Assembly: GCF_001885585.1 (NCBI RefSeq)
Contig: NZ_LSRP01000096.1
Coordinates: 1-64,000, forward strand
Length of the DNA stretch: 64,000 nucleotides
Direction of reading: 5' to 3'
Source: Pararhizobium antarcticum
GTDB lineage: Bacteria > Pseudomonadota > Alphaproteobacteria > Rhizobiales > Rhizobiaceae
Shown piece after piece: positions 9,305 to 18,288 of the stretch; the first letter of the stretch is position 1, and each line of letters begins with the position of its first letter. Under the pieces are notes generated by a model. It was given only the letters and a program-made list of their open reading frames with translations. It did not search any database and was not told where the DNA came from. The translations under genes and the position numbers were made by a program.

Positions 9305-10111
9305 TCAGCCGGCCTTTACCTGACGCCGCTTCATGAAGGCCGAGATCTGGTAGCCGAAGGCCATGACCACGGCGGCCGCGAGGATTGTCAGGGTGCCGAC
9401 GGCGGGTACCTGCGGCGTGTAGCCCGATTGCAGCTTGGCGCTGACCCATTCGGGAATGGTCGAATCGGCCCCTGACGACAGCATGGACAGCGGGAAATTC
9501 GCCCAGGACAGCAAGAAGGCGAAGGTGAAGCCGGAAAAAATGCCCGGAGCCAACAAGGGCAGGGTGATTTCCCGCATCACCTGCCAGCGGCTCGCTCCCA
9601 GATCATAGGCGGCCTCCTCCACCGCCGGATCGAAGGAATAGACCTGGATGGCGATCACCAGCGTGGCAATCGGCGCGATCCAGACCAGATGGGCAAAGAC
9701 GGTCGCCTGCCAGGAGGGCGTGATGCCGAGCGCGGTGAACCACAACAGCAAAGCAAGGCCCAGCACGGCCTGGGGAAAGAGGATGGGCAGCAGAATGATC
9801 TTCTGGAACAGCCGCCGGCCCTTCCAGTCGTATCGCGCAAAGGCCAGCGCACCGAAGAAGGCCAGCACCGTCGACAGGCAGGCAACCGCGATGGCGACAA
9901 CCGTCGAGGTCCAGAAGAAATCCCGGATCGACAGGGACTGAAAGACCTCCAGATACCATTTGTCGGAATATTTCGGCACCGGGAAACTGAAATATTTCGA
10001 GCGCGAGAACGAGGCCAGTGCCATCGTGATCATCGGCAGATACATGAACAGGATGAGCGCGGCCATGGCGCTGCCATAGGCCCAGGTGGCACGGTGGCTG
10101 AAATCATTCAT
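9305..10111 (-). CDS. PotC-type ABC transporter permease
   Basis: 268-residue inner-membrane permease with six predicted segments. The cytoplasmic EAA loop, VEEAAYDLGASRWQVMREI, is the docking site for the ATPase and is of the polyamine/putrescine (PotC/PotI) type. The start at 10111 is chosen for the AGAGGAACA ribosome site and for the MNDF-basic N-terminus preceding the first membrane segment. It begins 13 bases after the PotB-type gene and is the last gene of the minus-strand unit copper amine oxidase - binding protein - ATPase - permease - permease. The cargo is presumably an amine, judged from the oxidase upstream. Confidence 0.9.
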   Translation of the reverse strand: MNDFSHRATWAYGSAMAALILFMYLPMITMALASFSRSKYFSFPVPKYSDKWYLEVFQSLSIRDFFWTSTVVAIAVACLSTVLAFFGALAFARYDWKGRRLFQKIILLPILFPQAVLGLALLLWFTALGITPSWQATVFAHLVWIAPIATLVIAIQVYSFDPAVEEAAYDLGASRWQVMREITLPLLAPGIFSGFTFAFLLSWANFPLSMLSSGADSTIPEWVSAKLQSGYTPQVPAVGTLTILAAAVVMAFGYQISAFMKRRQVKAG

Positions 10112-10124
10112 GAACGTGTTCCTC

Positions 10125-11060
10125 TTATCCCTTGCGGCCGAAGATGGCGTCAAGATCGACGCGCTTGAACATGGCCAGCGCCAGCGATCCGGCCAGTACG
10201 ATCATCAGCATCGACAGGGCCGAGCCTTTCGGCCAATTCTGCGCGAAGGTGAATTCCTTCTGAATGTCCTGGGCGATCATGACGACGGCGGTGCCGCCGA
10301 GAACCTTGGCTTCGGTGATGGCGCCGGCGGCCAGAATGAACGTGATCAGCGCGCCGATCATAATGCCGGGCATGGCGAGCGGTATGTCGACTTCCTTCAT
10401 CACCTGCCAGCGGCTGGCGCCCAGATCGAAGGCTGCCTCGCGCATCTGGGCGGGCACCATGGAGACGCCGAGGATCATCGGAAAGAGCATCATCGGCAGG
10501 TTGATGTAGACGAGCCCGAACAGGGTGGCGCTGAACGTATAGAGCATGGAATCCACGGGAATGCCGAGATAGGTCTGCATCGTGCCGGAAACCACGCCGC
10601 CTTTGACCAGAAACAGCATCCAGCCCATCAGCCGCAGATTGTCGGCAACGAAGAGCGGTGCCGCAAGCACCAGCGCCAGGATGCCGGCCTTGCGGGTAAA
10701 CACCCGCACCATGGCGATGGCCAGCGGATAGCAGATCACCAGCAGGATGGCGACAGTGGAGGCGGCAAGCTGCAGCGAGGCCAGGAAGGACAGGTAATAG
10801 CTGTCGGAAAAGATCGTGCGGAAATTTGCAAGCGTCGGCGCCTGCAGCACGGAAAAGGTTTGCGGCGGCATGAAGGCAAAGAGGAAGACCAGCGCCAAGG
10901 GCCCCACAAAACCAGCCAGCAGAAGGATCCCGACCGGCAACGCCGCCAGGAAACCGGGCTTGCTCAGGGCCGTGCCCAGCCTGACCTGCCAGGGCTCTGC
11001 CCGCGAGACCCGGCTGTGCCCCGCCGCAACATGGCTGATCCTTACGCTTGCATCCGTCAT
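10125..11060 (-). CDS. PotB-type ABC transporter permease
   Basis: 311-residue permease with a cytoplasmic N-terminal tail of about 35 residues, then six membrane segments. The EAA loop reads MREAAFDLGASRWQVMKEV, nearly the same as in the partner permease, as is usual for PotB/PotC pairs. The start at 11060 has AAGGACCGCG upstream. A reading frame open far upstream of this point overlaps the ATPase gene and is not used. It forms a heterodimeric membrane channel with the product of 9305-10111. Confidence 0.9.
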   Translation of the reverse strand: MTDASVRISHVAAGHSRVSRAEPWQVRLGTALSKPGFLAALPVGILLLAGFVGPLALVFLFAFMPPQTFSVLQAPTLANFRTIFSDSYYLSFLASLQLAASTVAILLVICYPLAIAMVRVFTRKAGILALVLAAPLFVADNLRLMGWMLFLVKGGVVSGTMQTYLGIPVDSMLYTFSATLFGLVYINLPMMLFPMILGVSMVPAQMREAAFDLGASRWQVMKEVDIPLAMPGIMIGALITFILAAGAITEAKVLGGTAVVMIAQDIQKEFTFAQNWPKGSALSMLMIVLAGSLALAMFKRVDLDAIFGRKG

Positions 11061-11089
11061 GAACGCGGTCCTTCGTCTATGCTGCTCGT

Positions 11090-12211
11090 TCAACTGGCAA
11101 AACGGGCGGTCGGGAAGATGGTCGAATCCTTGGCGTCCCAGGCGATCGTCACGCGACCGCCGCGGGCACTCGCCAATTGCTGTTCGCGCAGTTTCTCGAC
11201 GAGGAAGACCTGTGCATCGCCGACACGCACCTGATATTGAACCCGTGATCCCAAAAGGTATTCGTTGTAGACCACGCCTTCGAGCTTGTTGGCGGCCGGT
11301 GAGGCTGTGTCGTCGAGGAAGCGAATGTCTTCGGGACGGATGACCAGCGAACCGCCGGCAAAGGAATCGGCGATCGGCGGCGCGTGATAGCTGGCCCCAG
11401 TCGCCTGGTCGATCACGGTGCCGTCCGGACCCGGGCCGACCTCGAGAATATTGACCTCGCCCATGAATTCCGAAACGAAGCGGGTCGAGGGATTGCCGTA
11501 GATTTCGTTGGGGGTGCCGATCTGCACGAAGCGGCCCTTGTTCATCACGCCGATGCGGTCCGACATCACCATGGCCTCCTCGAGCGAGTGGGTGATGTAG
11601 ACGAAGGTCTTTCCTGTTTCGCGGTGAATGTCCTTCAGTTCCTTTTCGAGGATTTTGCGCAGCTTGTAGTCGAGCGCCGAAAGCGGCTCGTCGAAGAACA
11701 GGATTTCGGGATCGAAGGCCAGCGCCCGGGCGAGCGCGACACGCTGGCGCTCGCCGCCCGAGCATTGCGATACGCCCTTGCCGTAATAGCTCTCCGGCAG
11801 GCGCAATTGCGCCATCAGTTCCAGGGCACGCTCCTTGCGGCTTGCTGCCTTCACGCCGCGGATCTTCAAGGGAAATTCGATATTCTGGCCGACGCTGCGA
11901 TGCGGAAACAGCGCCAGGGACTGGAAGACCATGCAGGTCGGGCGCTTGTTGGCGGGCACGTCGTTGATGCGTTCGCCGCGCAACAGGATGTCGCCATTGG
12001 TCGGCTTGTCCATGCCGACCAGCATGCGCACCATGGTCGTCTTGCCGCTGCCGGACGGGCCGACAATGGTGAAGAACTCGCCCTCGCGGATGTCGAGGCT
12101 GATGCGATCAACAGCCGGAAACTCGCCGAAGAGCTTGTCGACGCCGCGCAACTGCAAAATGGGTGGCGGCGCGGAGGATGCGCTGGCGGTGTCACCGGTG
12201 GCTGCTGTCAT
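11090..12211 (-). CDS. PotA-type ABC transporter ATP-binding protein
   Basis: 373 residues. Walker A is GPSGSGKTT (about residues 52-60), Q-loop VFQSLALFPHRSV, Walker B ILFFDEPLSALD and switch His in YITHSLEEAM, all intact. The signature is SQCSGGERQR, with Cys replacing the usual Leu before SGG. A C-terminal regulatory (TOBE-like) domain of about 130 residues follows and contains LVIRPEDIRFL. This is the usual size and layout for PotA/FbpC importers. It energises the two permeases downstream; the binding protein gene lies 71 bases upstream. Confidence 0.92.
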   Translation of the reverse strand: MTAATGDTASASSAPPPILQLRGVDKLFGEFPAVDRISLDIREGEFFTIVGPSGSGKTTMVRMLVGMDKPTNGDILLRGERINDVPANKRPTCMVFQSLALFPHRSVGQNIEFPLKIRGVKAASRKERALELMAQLRLPESYYGKGVSQCSGGERQRVALARALAFDPEILFFDEPLSALDYKLRKILEKELKDIHRETGKTFVYITHSLEEAMVMSDRIGVMNKGRFVQIGTPNEIYGNPSTRFVSEFMGEVNILEVGPGPDGTVIDQATGASYHAPPIADSFAGGSLVIRPEDIRFLDDTASPAANKLEGVVYNEYLLGSRVQYQVRVGDAQVFLVEKLREQQLASARGGRVTIAWDAKDSTIFPTARFAS

Positions 12212-12282
12212 CAGGCGGTCCCATCTGTCTGTTCAGACGTGTGAGGAGACGGGAGGCCGGGCGTGCCGGCCTCCCGCCACGA

Positions 12283-13461
12283 TCAGGCCTTCTCGCGCAC
12301 GGCGGCCGAGAAGATCTCGTGCAGCTTCGTGTAGCTCGGGATGATGTCGAAGTCGGCGCATTTGGCCATGTCTGCCGACAGCGTGTCGTACTGGAAGGCA
12401 TCCAGCTCTTCGGTGTTGTAGAGCGCCATGACCTTTGGGTCGCCCATCTGGCCGACCGGGTTGTAGGTGCCTTCGGCAAACGAGACGTTCTTGGCGGTTT
12501 CCGGGCGGAAGCAATATTCCAGGAAATCCTCGGCGCGCGGCGACAGCTGCGGATTGTTGACCAGCGATGTCAGTTCCATCCAGCAGACGCCGGCCTTGCC
12601 GCCCATTTCCTCCGGCCCCTTGTTGGGAATGATGCAACGCAGATTGGGATTGCCGTCATAGCGTGCGGCCGAGACCGAATAGACGCTGCCGGGGAAGGAT
12701 CCCTCGATCGAGCCGTTGATCATTCCCAGTGCAATGGCGTTCATGTCGTCGGACAGGAAGGCGGCATTGTTGATCAGCTTGCGCATCACCGTCTCGTATT
12801 TGCCGATCTCGTCGTCTGTCAGCTCGCGGAACGGGCTGAAACCGGCGGCGATCACGACATGCATGATCACCCAGTCGTCATACATCAGCACGGCGTACTT
12901 GCCCTTGAAGGCGTCGGAGAGCATCAGATCATAGCCCTCGTCCTCAAGCGTCGCGGCCGAAACCTTCTCCGTGTTGACCAGCATGCCCGACGGCCCGTAG
13001 CGCTGGATCATGCCGAGCAGTTCGTTGCCGTCGTCGGAGGTCGACCATTTGTACGGCCATTTGAATTCCGGGATCATCATCTCCCAGAGCGGTTCGAACT
13101 TGGCCTTGTCGAGCGGCTTGATCAGATTTTCCGGATAAAGCTGACGGCGGCCCCAGGCATTGTTGAGGTTGATGATATCCCAGACCTTGGTGTCGCCGGC
13201 GCGCAGCTGGTTGACCGCTTCCGGGTCGGAGATCAGTCCTTGCGCCTTGACGGTGCAGTCGAATTCCTTGCGGAACGGGTCGAGCACCTTGTCGGAATTG
13301 TAGCCCTCCCAGCAATAGATGTTCATTTCCTTTTCGCGGGCTGCCCAGGCGCCGCGCGGCATCATCGAGGCCGCGGCAATGCCGGCCGAAATCGACACCG
13401 TGTCGCGCAGGAAGGCGCGCCGGGACTGGCTGAAGGACTGCAAGAGGTTTCTGCGCGTCAT
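12283..13461 (-). CDS. Periplasmic binding protein of the PotD/PotF type, Tat-exported
   Basis: 392 residues. The N-terminus carries a twin-arginine signal (SQSRRAFLRDT followed by a hydrophobic stretch and an Ala-rich cut site near RGAWAAREK), so it is probably folded and loaded before export. The mature part begins MNIYCWEGYNSDKVLDPF, the typical opening of spermidine/putrescine-type (family 1) binding proteins, which recognise amines or other small cations. The start at 13461 has AGAGGGCCC upstream. It is followed by the ATPase and two permeases and preceded by copper amine oxidase, so the ligand is probably a primary amine that the oxidase then degrades, but the identity of the amine is inference. 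Confidence 0.88.
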   Translation of the reverse strand: MTRRNLLQSFSQSRRAFLRDTVSISAGIAAASMMPRGAWAAREKEMNIYCWEGYNSDKVLDPFRKEFDCTVKAQGLISDPEAVNQLRAGDTKVWDIINLNNAWGRRQLYPENLIKPLDKAKFEPLWEMMIPEFKWPYKWSTSDDGNELLGMIQRYGPSGMLVNTEKVSAATLEDEGYDLMLSDAFKGKYAVLMYDDWVIMHVVIAAGFSPFRELTDDEIGKYETVMRKLINNAAFLSDDMNAIALGMINGSIEGSFPGSVYSVSAARYDGNPNLRCIIPNKGPEEMGGKAGVCWMELTSLVNNPQLSPRAEDFLEYCFRPETAKNVSFAEGTYNPVGQMGDPKVMALYNTEELDAFQYDTLSADMAKCADFDIIPSYTKLHEIFSAAVREKA

Positions 13462-13566
13462 GGATGGGCCCTCTGGTTGGACATCGGCAATCATTGCGAG
13501 GTTGGCACTGCACGTTCGGTCTTGTGGAGCAGGCGATGCGGATGAGGCGCCCGGCGAGACGCAAAA

Positions 13567-13617
13567 GCGATGAGGCGGACAAGCGATGAGGAGGACAAGC
13601 GGCGGGCCAGGCCCGCC
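13567..13617. repeat. Short tandem repeat and hairpin after the amine oxidase gene
   Basis: Two 16-base units (13567-13582 and 13583-13598) differ at one base. Next to them GGCGGGC (13601-13607) pairs with GCCCGCC (13611-13617) around a 3-base loop, directly after the oxidase stop codon on the minus strand. There is no T-run, so the hairpin is more likely an mRNA stabiliser or partial pause that tunes expression between oxidase and binding protein than a full terminator. Confidence 0.5.
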
Positions 13618-13622
13618 ACCGG

Positions 13623-15608
13623 TCAGCTGTGGCAGCAGCTGCTGCCTTGTGTGTTCGACTTGCTCGCCTTGTTGGTTTCCGGCGGCAGGTTGATCAGCGG
13701 ATTGCCGTTGAAGAAGCCGACCGGCATCAGCTTGAAGCCGCACAGCACGCAGGGCTGCACGGGATGATCCTCGACGCGCGGAATGTGGTGCAGGCCGAAC
13801 GAATGCCAGACGACGATGTCGGTATTGTCGGTCGGCCGATCCTTTTCCGTCCAGGCCGGCAGGCCTTCGGCACCGGTGGAATGGTTCATGTATTCGCCGG
13901 CCGGGAAACGTTCCTCGGGATCGTAGGGCGTCACCCAGAGATGGTTGTAGACGAAGCCGCCACGCCTGCCCGACGGACCATCCGGATGGGTATAGGCCGG
14001 AATGGCGGAGGGCGTTTCCAGCTTGTAGGCGGTCGGCTTGCCGACCCAGTTACGGACATTGGGATTTGTGATCTTCCAGTAGCGCGACTTTTCGAAATCG
14101 ACCCTGCGCCGCGCCTTCAGCTCGCTGGTTAGCGGCGTCTGCTCGAGATAGAAGGCATTGCCCATCGGGTTTTCCGGGCCCATCGGCGGGGCGACGGTGT
14201 CGCATTCCACCACCGTATTGTCGGGGCCGTCGACCTCCATGTCGAGCCGCATGCAGAACACGTGCTGGTGGATATGGCCGACTAGACCGGGGGCGACTTC
14301 CGTGCCGTATTTCTGCTCGGTGCCTGGAATGCAGGCGGTCGTGTTGATGACGCCGGTCGCCTTCATCTCGAACTCGATCGTGCCATCCTGGAAGAGATAC
14401 CAGTAGCAGCAATATTCGTAGTTGCCGACCGTGGTGATGGAGGAGACGACCAGGCGGCGCATGCGGCGGGTCTCGGTGCGTTCCGAGCGGAAGTCGAAAT
14501 GCTTCCAGGCCAGGCCCGCATCCTCTTCATGGATGCAGATGGCGCTGGGGATCAGGCGCGGATTGCCCATCATGTCGGGCAGCACCACGTCCATGTAGTG
14601 GATATGGCCAAGGCAGTCACAGCCGAGCGCAAGTGAATTCACCAGCTTGCCGAAACCGTATTCGCCGCTGTCGAAGACGTTCTTGCGATAGTGTACGCCG
14701 TCAGGATTGCCATAGGGCACCACCATTTCTGCCATGGAGACTCGGTAGAGGATCGGCCGGCGCAGGCCATCGACGGTATAGCCGACCTGCTGCAGGACCA
14801 AGCCCTCGCGGCCGTTGAAGCTGATGCGCACATCCCAGTTGTCCCAGGTCAGCTTGTTGCCCTCGAGCGTGAAGCTTGGGCCTTCGCTCTGGACGACATC
14901 CAGAGGTTTCAAGGGCTTGCGGAAATCGGTCAGCAGTTCGGCATCATAGTTGATCAGGGTCTCGGGCACCGGAACGAAGGTGCCGGAGGCGGCGGAATGG
15001 TCGTCAACCCGCAGCACTTCGAGCTTGTCGACGTCAACGACGACGTTCAGCCCCTCGACCGGATGGGCGTAGTAATTGTCGAGATCGGACATGCGCAGCC
15101 AGACGAACGTGTGCGCCAGCCGCTTGTTTTCTTCACCGGGGACGGAGAAATTACCGGCCGACCACGGATCGACGCAGACATAGGCCATGTTCTCGATGCC
15201 GCGGCGGCGGATGGCCTCCTGGAACCGCGGATCGGCCTTGGCCACATCCTCGATCATCATGAATTCTTCCGGCGAGATCATCGGCCGGGCATCGGCAAGA
15301 AACTCGACCTTTGTGATGGTGCCGGTGCCAAGATCCAGCCGGCCACGCCAGAGGCCGGTGCTGCCGCGTTTGTGAACGGTGAAGCGCGCCCGGCGCTCGA
15401 TCGGCATGCCGGCAGCAAAGGCGCGGACGACGTCCTTGGCGGGCTCCAGCAATTCGATCGTCTCGAACAGCAGGGCAGGTCCGAAATCGAAATGCGTCCG
15501 CAGGATCGAAGCGGCCTTGACCAGCTCCTCCGCCGTGAGCGGATCAAGCGGATGGCCAAAGGTGGGTGAGGCTTGCTGAGACAGGGAAATATGGGGCCGC
15601 TCGTTCAT
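13623..15608 (-). CDS. Copper amine oxidase (primary-amine oxidase)
   Basis: 661 residues. Oxidises primary amines to aldehydes with release of ammonia and hydrogen peroxide, using copper and a topaquinone made from a tyrosine. That tyrosine is in TTVGNYEYCCYW (about residue 394), fitting the family consensus T-x-x-N-Y-[DE]-Y. The copper ligands are the two histidines of HIHQH (about residue 446) and the later histidine in GLHHIPRVEDHP (about residue 608). Two N-terminal domains precede the catalytic core. Start at 15608 has GGAGGATCGGCC upstream. No signal peptide is visible, so it appears cytoplasmic, unlike E. coli TynA. It heads the unit with the PotDABC-type importer; the LuxR-type gene just upstream is the probable regulator. 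Confidence 0.95.
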   Translation of the reverse strand: MNERPHISLSQQASPTFGHPLDPLTAEELVKAASILRTHFDFGPALLFETIELLEPAKDVVRAFAAGMPIERRARFTVHKRGSTGLWRGRLDLGTGTITKVEFLADARPMISPEEFMMIEDVAKADPRFQEAIRRRGIENMAYVCVDPWSAGNFSVPGEENKRLAHTFVWLRMSDLDNYYAHPVEGLNVVVDVDKLEVLRVDDHSAASGTFVPVPETLINYDAELLTDFRKPLKPLDVVQSEGPSFTLEGNKLTWDNWDVRISFNGREGLVLQQVGYTVDGLRRPILYRVSMAEMVVPYGNPDGVHYRKNVFDSGEYGFGKLVNSLALGCDCLGHIHYMDVVLPDMMGNPRLIPSAICIHEEDAGLAWKHFDFRSERTETRRMRRLVVSSITTVGNYEYCCYWYLFQDGTIEFEMKATGVINTTACIPGTEQKYGTEVAPGLVGHIHQHVFCMRLDMEVDGPDNTVVECDTVAPPMGPENPMGNAFYLEQTPLTSELKARRRVDFEKSRYWKITNPNVRNWVGKPTAYKLETPSAIPAYTHPDGPSGRRGGFVYNHLWVTPYDPEERFPAGEYMNHSTGAEGLPAWTEKDRPTDNTDIVVWHSFGLHHIPRVEDHPVQPCVLCGFKLMPVGFFNGNPLINLPPETNKASKSNTQGSSCCHS

Positions 15609-15861
15609 GGCCGATCCTCCGGTTATGGTTTTCACCATCGACGCCCGCAGCCGTCATGCCTGCAGCCCGTCAACTCTTGGAGGTCAATATTTGTGCATGC
15701 CTAAATAATGTCCATCCACCGAATGGTTGATAGGTGTGAAAGTGAAGAATGGAGTGCCTGCAACCAAAAGCAGAGGGGTATGCATCGTCGGCCGGCAACC
15801 GGCCGCGACCGCCACACGCCAGGTCCAGAGCAGCCTTGGCAGGGTTCTTCGTTTCCAGATG

Positions 15862-16563
15862 TCAGCTGAGCTGCATCATCCGCGACACCAGGCTGGCGCG
15901 GTTGTCGACGCCGGCCTTGTCGAAAATATGGATGAGATGGGTCTTCACCGTTGACAGTCCGATCCCCAGACATTGTGCGATGTCGGCATTGGTGCGGCCG
16001 CAGCACAGAAGTCTGGCGACCTCCGCCTCGCGCTGGGTCAGATGCAAAAGGGCATTGGCTTTCCGGGTGGTGTTGTCCCTCGATCGCGGAAACACCTCCT
16101 GGAGATTGAAGGAGATGAAGGGGTGCAGCGCATCTGCGAGTTGAAACTGGTCGTCGGTCGGGCGGGTGTCACCCGCAGCCCACATCACGGTGATCCCGGC
16201 ATAGATCTGGCTGTCGCGCTGAAAGATCAATTCGATCGTGTTGTTGACCTGAAAGGCGTCGAGGAACTGGCGGTATATGATGACTTCGCTCTCCGGTGCA
16301 TACCGGCCGGCGTCGCTCATCTTCACGACGGCGTGCTGCTCGTTCTCGATCTGCCGCACATGCAGCGGATCGTGTGCATACATCTCGCGAATGTAGGTCT
16401 TCATGAAATCCGACGGCACGCGCGAACAGACGAAATTGTGCAGGTTCTTATGTTCATCAACCGAATAGAAGACCAGCCTGCTTGCCTTCAATGTGCCGGA
16501 CAGCAGCCGAAATGTCTCATCGATGAATTCCCGCTTGCGAACCTCCGAGAAAGCCATGGCCAT
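15862..16563 (-). CDS. LuxR family transcriptional regulator
   Basis: 233 residues. The C-terminal 60 residues form a LuxR/FixJ-type helix-turn-helix: LTQREAEVARLLCCGRTNADIAQCLGIGLSTVKTHL in two runs, ending near residue 228. The first 160 residues lack the conserved receiver aspartate and look like a small-molecule sensor (GAF/autoinducer-like fold) with several aromatic positions. The gene lies 253 bases upstream of the amine oxidase in the same direction, making it the natural candidate to control the amine module in response to an amine or its aldehyde; that link is inference. An alternative start two codons in (MAFSEV) is equally possible. Confidence 0.88.
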   Translation of the reverse strand: MAMAFSEVRKREFIDETFRLLSGTLKASRLVFYSVDEHKNLHNFVCSRVPSDFMKTYIREMYAHDPLHVRQIENEQHAVVKMSDAGRYAPESEVIIYRQFLDAFQVNNTIELIFQRDSQIYAGITVMWAAGDTRPTDDQFQLADALHPFISFNLQEVFPRSRDNTTRKANALLHLTQREAEVARLLCCGRTNADIAQCLGIGLSTVKTHLIHIFDKAGVDNRASLVSRMMQLS

Positions 16564-16715
16564 ACTCCACAGTGCGCTAGACAGCAGCGCATCGATTATG
16601 GGTGCGGTGCAGCAAACAAGTCAAGTCCCTCGCCCGCTTGCGGCATAGCCACGCTCTGCGCGCCGCTCGGTTGCTGCCATTCCGGCTGTCCATGCGGGCT
16701 GATCTGCGCGCTGCA

Positions 16716-17234
16716 TCAGGGACCGTTGCCAAACAAAACCGTTCTCTCGTGCTGCCATGGACCGTTCTGATAGAGCCAGAGATCAAGGCCGGTGATCGCG
16801 ATCGCATGCGGTTGAAACTCTGTCATCAGCGCCGCGTGCAATGTGTCCGCCGCCTGCTTCGAGACCTTGTTCTGGATGGTGATGTGGGGCTGCCACGTCT
16901 GCATGTCCTGTCCGCCCAACCAGGGGATGAAGGCACGCCTCAGCCTGGCGTGCACGTCCTGCAGGTCCGGACTGGCAATCCTGAACGCGACGCCTGCGCC
17001 GAGATGGCGAAGGCCATAGACCTCGGCCTTCATCTGCGCCTGTCCGGCTGCAACCGCCATCAGCTGTTCGACGATCTGCTGCATGTGCTCGCCGGGCAGG
17101 CGATGAAACATCGTCAGATGGGCGCGCAGGAAATTTCGGTCCGCTGGAAAGTGCTTGCGCCGCAGCAGATCGAATGGCGCGAGATCGTCGTCGGACACGC
17201 GTGAAGTCAGGATGAGGGGCTGAAGTGTTTTCAA
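16716..17234 (-). CDS. 2'-5' RNA ligase family protein (2H phosphoesterase)
   Basis: 172 residues with the two H-x-T motifs that define the 2H phosphoesterase superfamily: HLTMF (His39, Thr41) and HITIQ (His117, Thr119), spaced as in LigT/ThpR. Known members hydrolyse 2',3'-cyclic phosphates or cyclic nucleotides, or join 2'-5' RNA ends; which of these applies cannot be told from sequence. It lies upstream of the LuxR gene on the same strand with a 152-base gap, and is divergent from the SDR-like gene. No signal peptide. Confidence 0.88.
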   Translation of the reverse strand: MKTLQPLILTSRVSDDDLAPFDLLRRKHFPADRNFLRAHLTMFHRLPGEHMQQIVEQLMAVAAGQAQMKAEVYGLRHLGAGVAFRIASPDLQDVHARLRRAFIPWLGGQDMQTWQPHITIQNKVSKQAADTLHAALMTEFQPHAIAITGLDLWLYQNGPWQHERTVLFGNGP

Positions 17235-17521
17235 AAGACCAAGCTGTCCTTGCGCGTTTCAGGATGCAGGAATTGTGTGGCTCCGCTCCGTCGGGCTCGA
17301 TCAGGGGAACGTTTTGCGCCGATTCCTGTTGCAGCGCGGTCGGCGCCAGAGGGAGCGCCGGCCAGTCAGAACTTGCCAGTCGGATTGTTGCGCTCAGCAC
17401 GAATCGACCGACGTAATTTCATTGAAATCATGCGTGAAAGCGAGACAATGGACAACAGCGTGTGCCGGCTTCGGACGCCATCGGCTGCGGAATCAAAACA
17501 ACAGGAAAACAGGAGACGGCT

Positions 17522-18226
17522 ATGTCGAAGGAAAAAGTTGCGATCGTTACGGCGGGCGGCAGTGGAATGGGCGCCGCGGCGGCACGGCGTCTGGCCGCCG
17601 ACGGCTTCAAGCTTGCGATCCTGTCATCGTCCGGAAAGGGCGAGGCGCTTGCGGAGGAACTCGGCGGCATCGGTGTCACCGGGTCGAACCAGTCCGCCGA
17701 TGATATCGCAAGGCTGGTCGACGCGACCCTCGAGCGCTGGGGACGGATCGATGCGCTGGTAAACAGCGCCGGTCACGGGCCGCGCGCCCAGATCATCGAG
17801 ATCACCGACGAGCAGTGGCATGCCGGCCTGGATGTCTATCTCCTGAACGTGATCCGCGCCGTGCGTCTGGTCGCGCCGGTCATGCAGAAACAGAAGTCCG
17901 GCACGATCATCAATATCTCGACCGCCTGGGCCTTCGAACCATCGGCCATGTTTCCGACATCCGCTGTGTTCCGGGCCGGCCTCGCGGCCTATACCAAACT
18001 CTTCACGGACACCTATGCGGCCGACAATATCCGCATGAACAACGTCTTGCCGGGCTGGATCGACAGCCTCCCGGGCACCGATGAGCGGCGCGACAGCGTC
18101 CCGATGAAGCGCTACGGAACGAGTGAGGAAATCGCCGCAACGATCGCCTTCCTCGCCTCTGATGGTGCCGGCTACATCACCGGCCAGAACATCAAGGTCG
18201 ATGGCGGGTTGATGCGGTCCGTCTGA
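17522..18226 (+). CDS. SDR family protein with altered catalytic residues
   Basis: 234 residues with a short-chain dehydrogenase fold: nucleotide motif TAGGSGMG (residues 10-17), NSAG (81-84), a serine in NISTAWAF (Ser133), and the C-terminal GAGYITGQNIKVDGG typical of the family. The catalytic Tyr-x-x-x-Lys is absent: the aligned stretch reads PTSAVFRAG, placing Ser147 and Arg151 where Tyr and Lys are expected. I recall this SAVFRAG/SGVFRAG form from other alphaproteobacterial SDRs, so it may mark a subfamily with a different or lost reaction and not decay of this copy. Start at 17522 has AGGAGACGGCT upstream. It is monocistronic and divergent from the 2H phosphoesterase gene. Confidence 0.85.
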   Translation: MSKEKVAIVTAGGSGMGAAAARRLAADGFKLAILSSSGKGEALAEELGGIGVTGSNQSADDIARLVDATLERWGRIDALVNSAGHGPRAQIIEITDEQWHAGLDVYLLNVIRAVRLVAPVMQKQKSGTIINISTAWAFEPSAMFPTSAVFRAGLAAYTKLFTDTYAADNIRMNNVLPGWIDSLPGTDERRDSVPMKRYGTSEEIAATIAFLASDGAGYITGQNIKVDGGLMRSV

Positions 18227-18288
18227 GGAAAGGTCAACGGCCGGCCTGCGGCGGCATTGTCGCGGGTCTGCCGGATCTCCGGCCTCGG

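Noticed and set aside
11084-11765. Upstream extension of the PotB-type permease frame into the ATPase gene
   Set aside because: The extra 230 or so residues are low-complexity Arg/Gly-rich out-of-frame PotA sequence; a normal start with ribosome site exists at 11060.
15609-15861. Sigma-54 promoter before the amine oxidase gene
   Set aside because: No TGGCAC-N5-TTGC element on the minus strand, and the regulator is LuxR-type, not an AAA+ activator.
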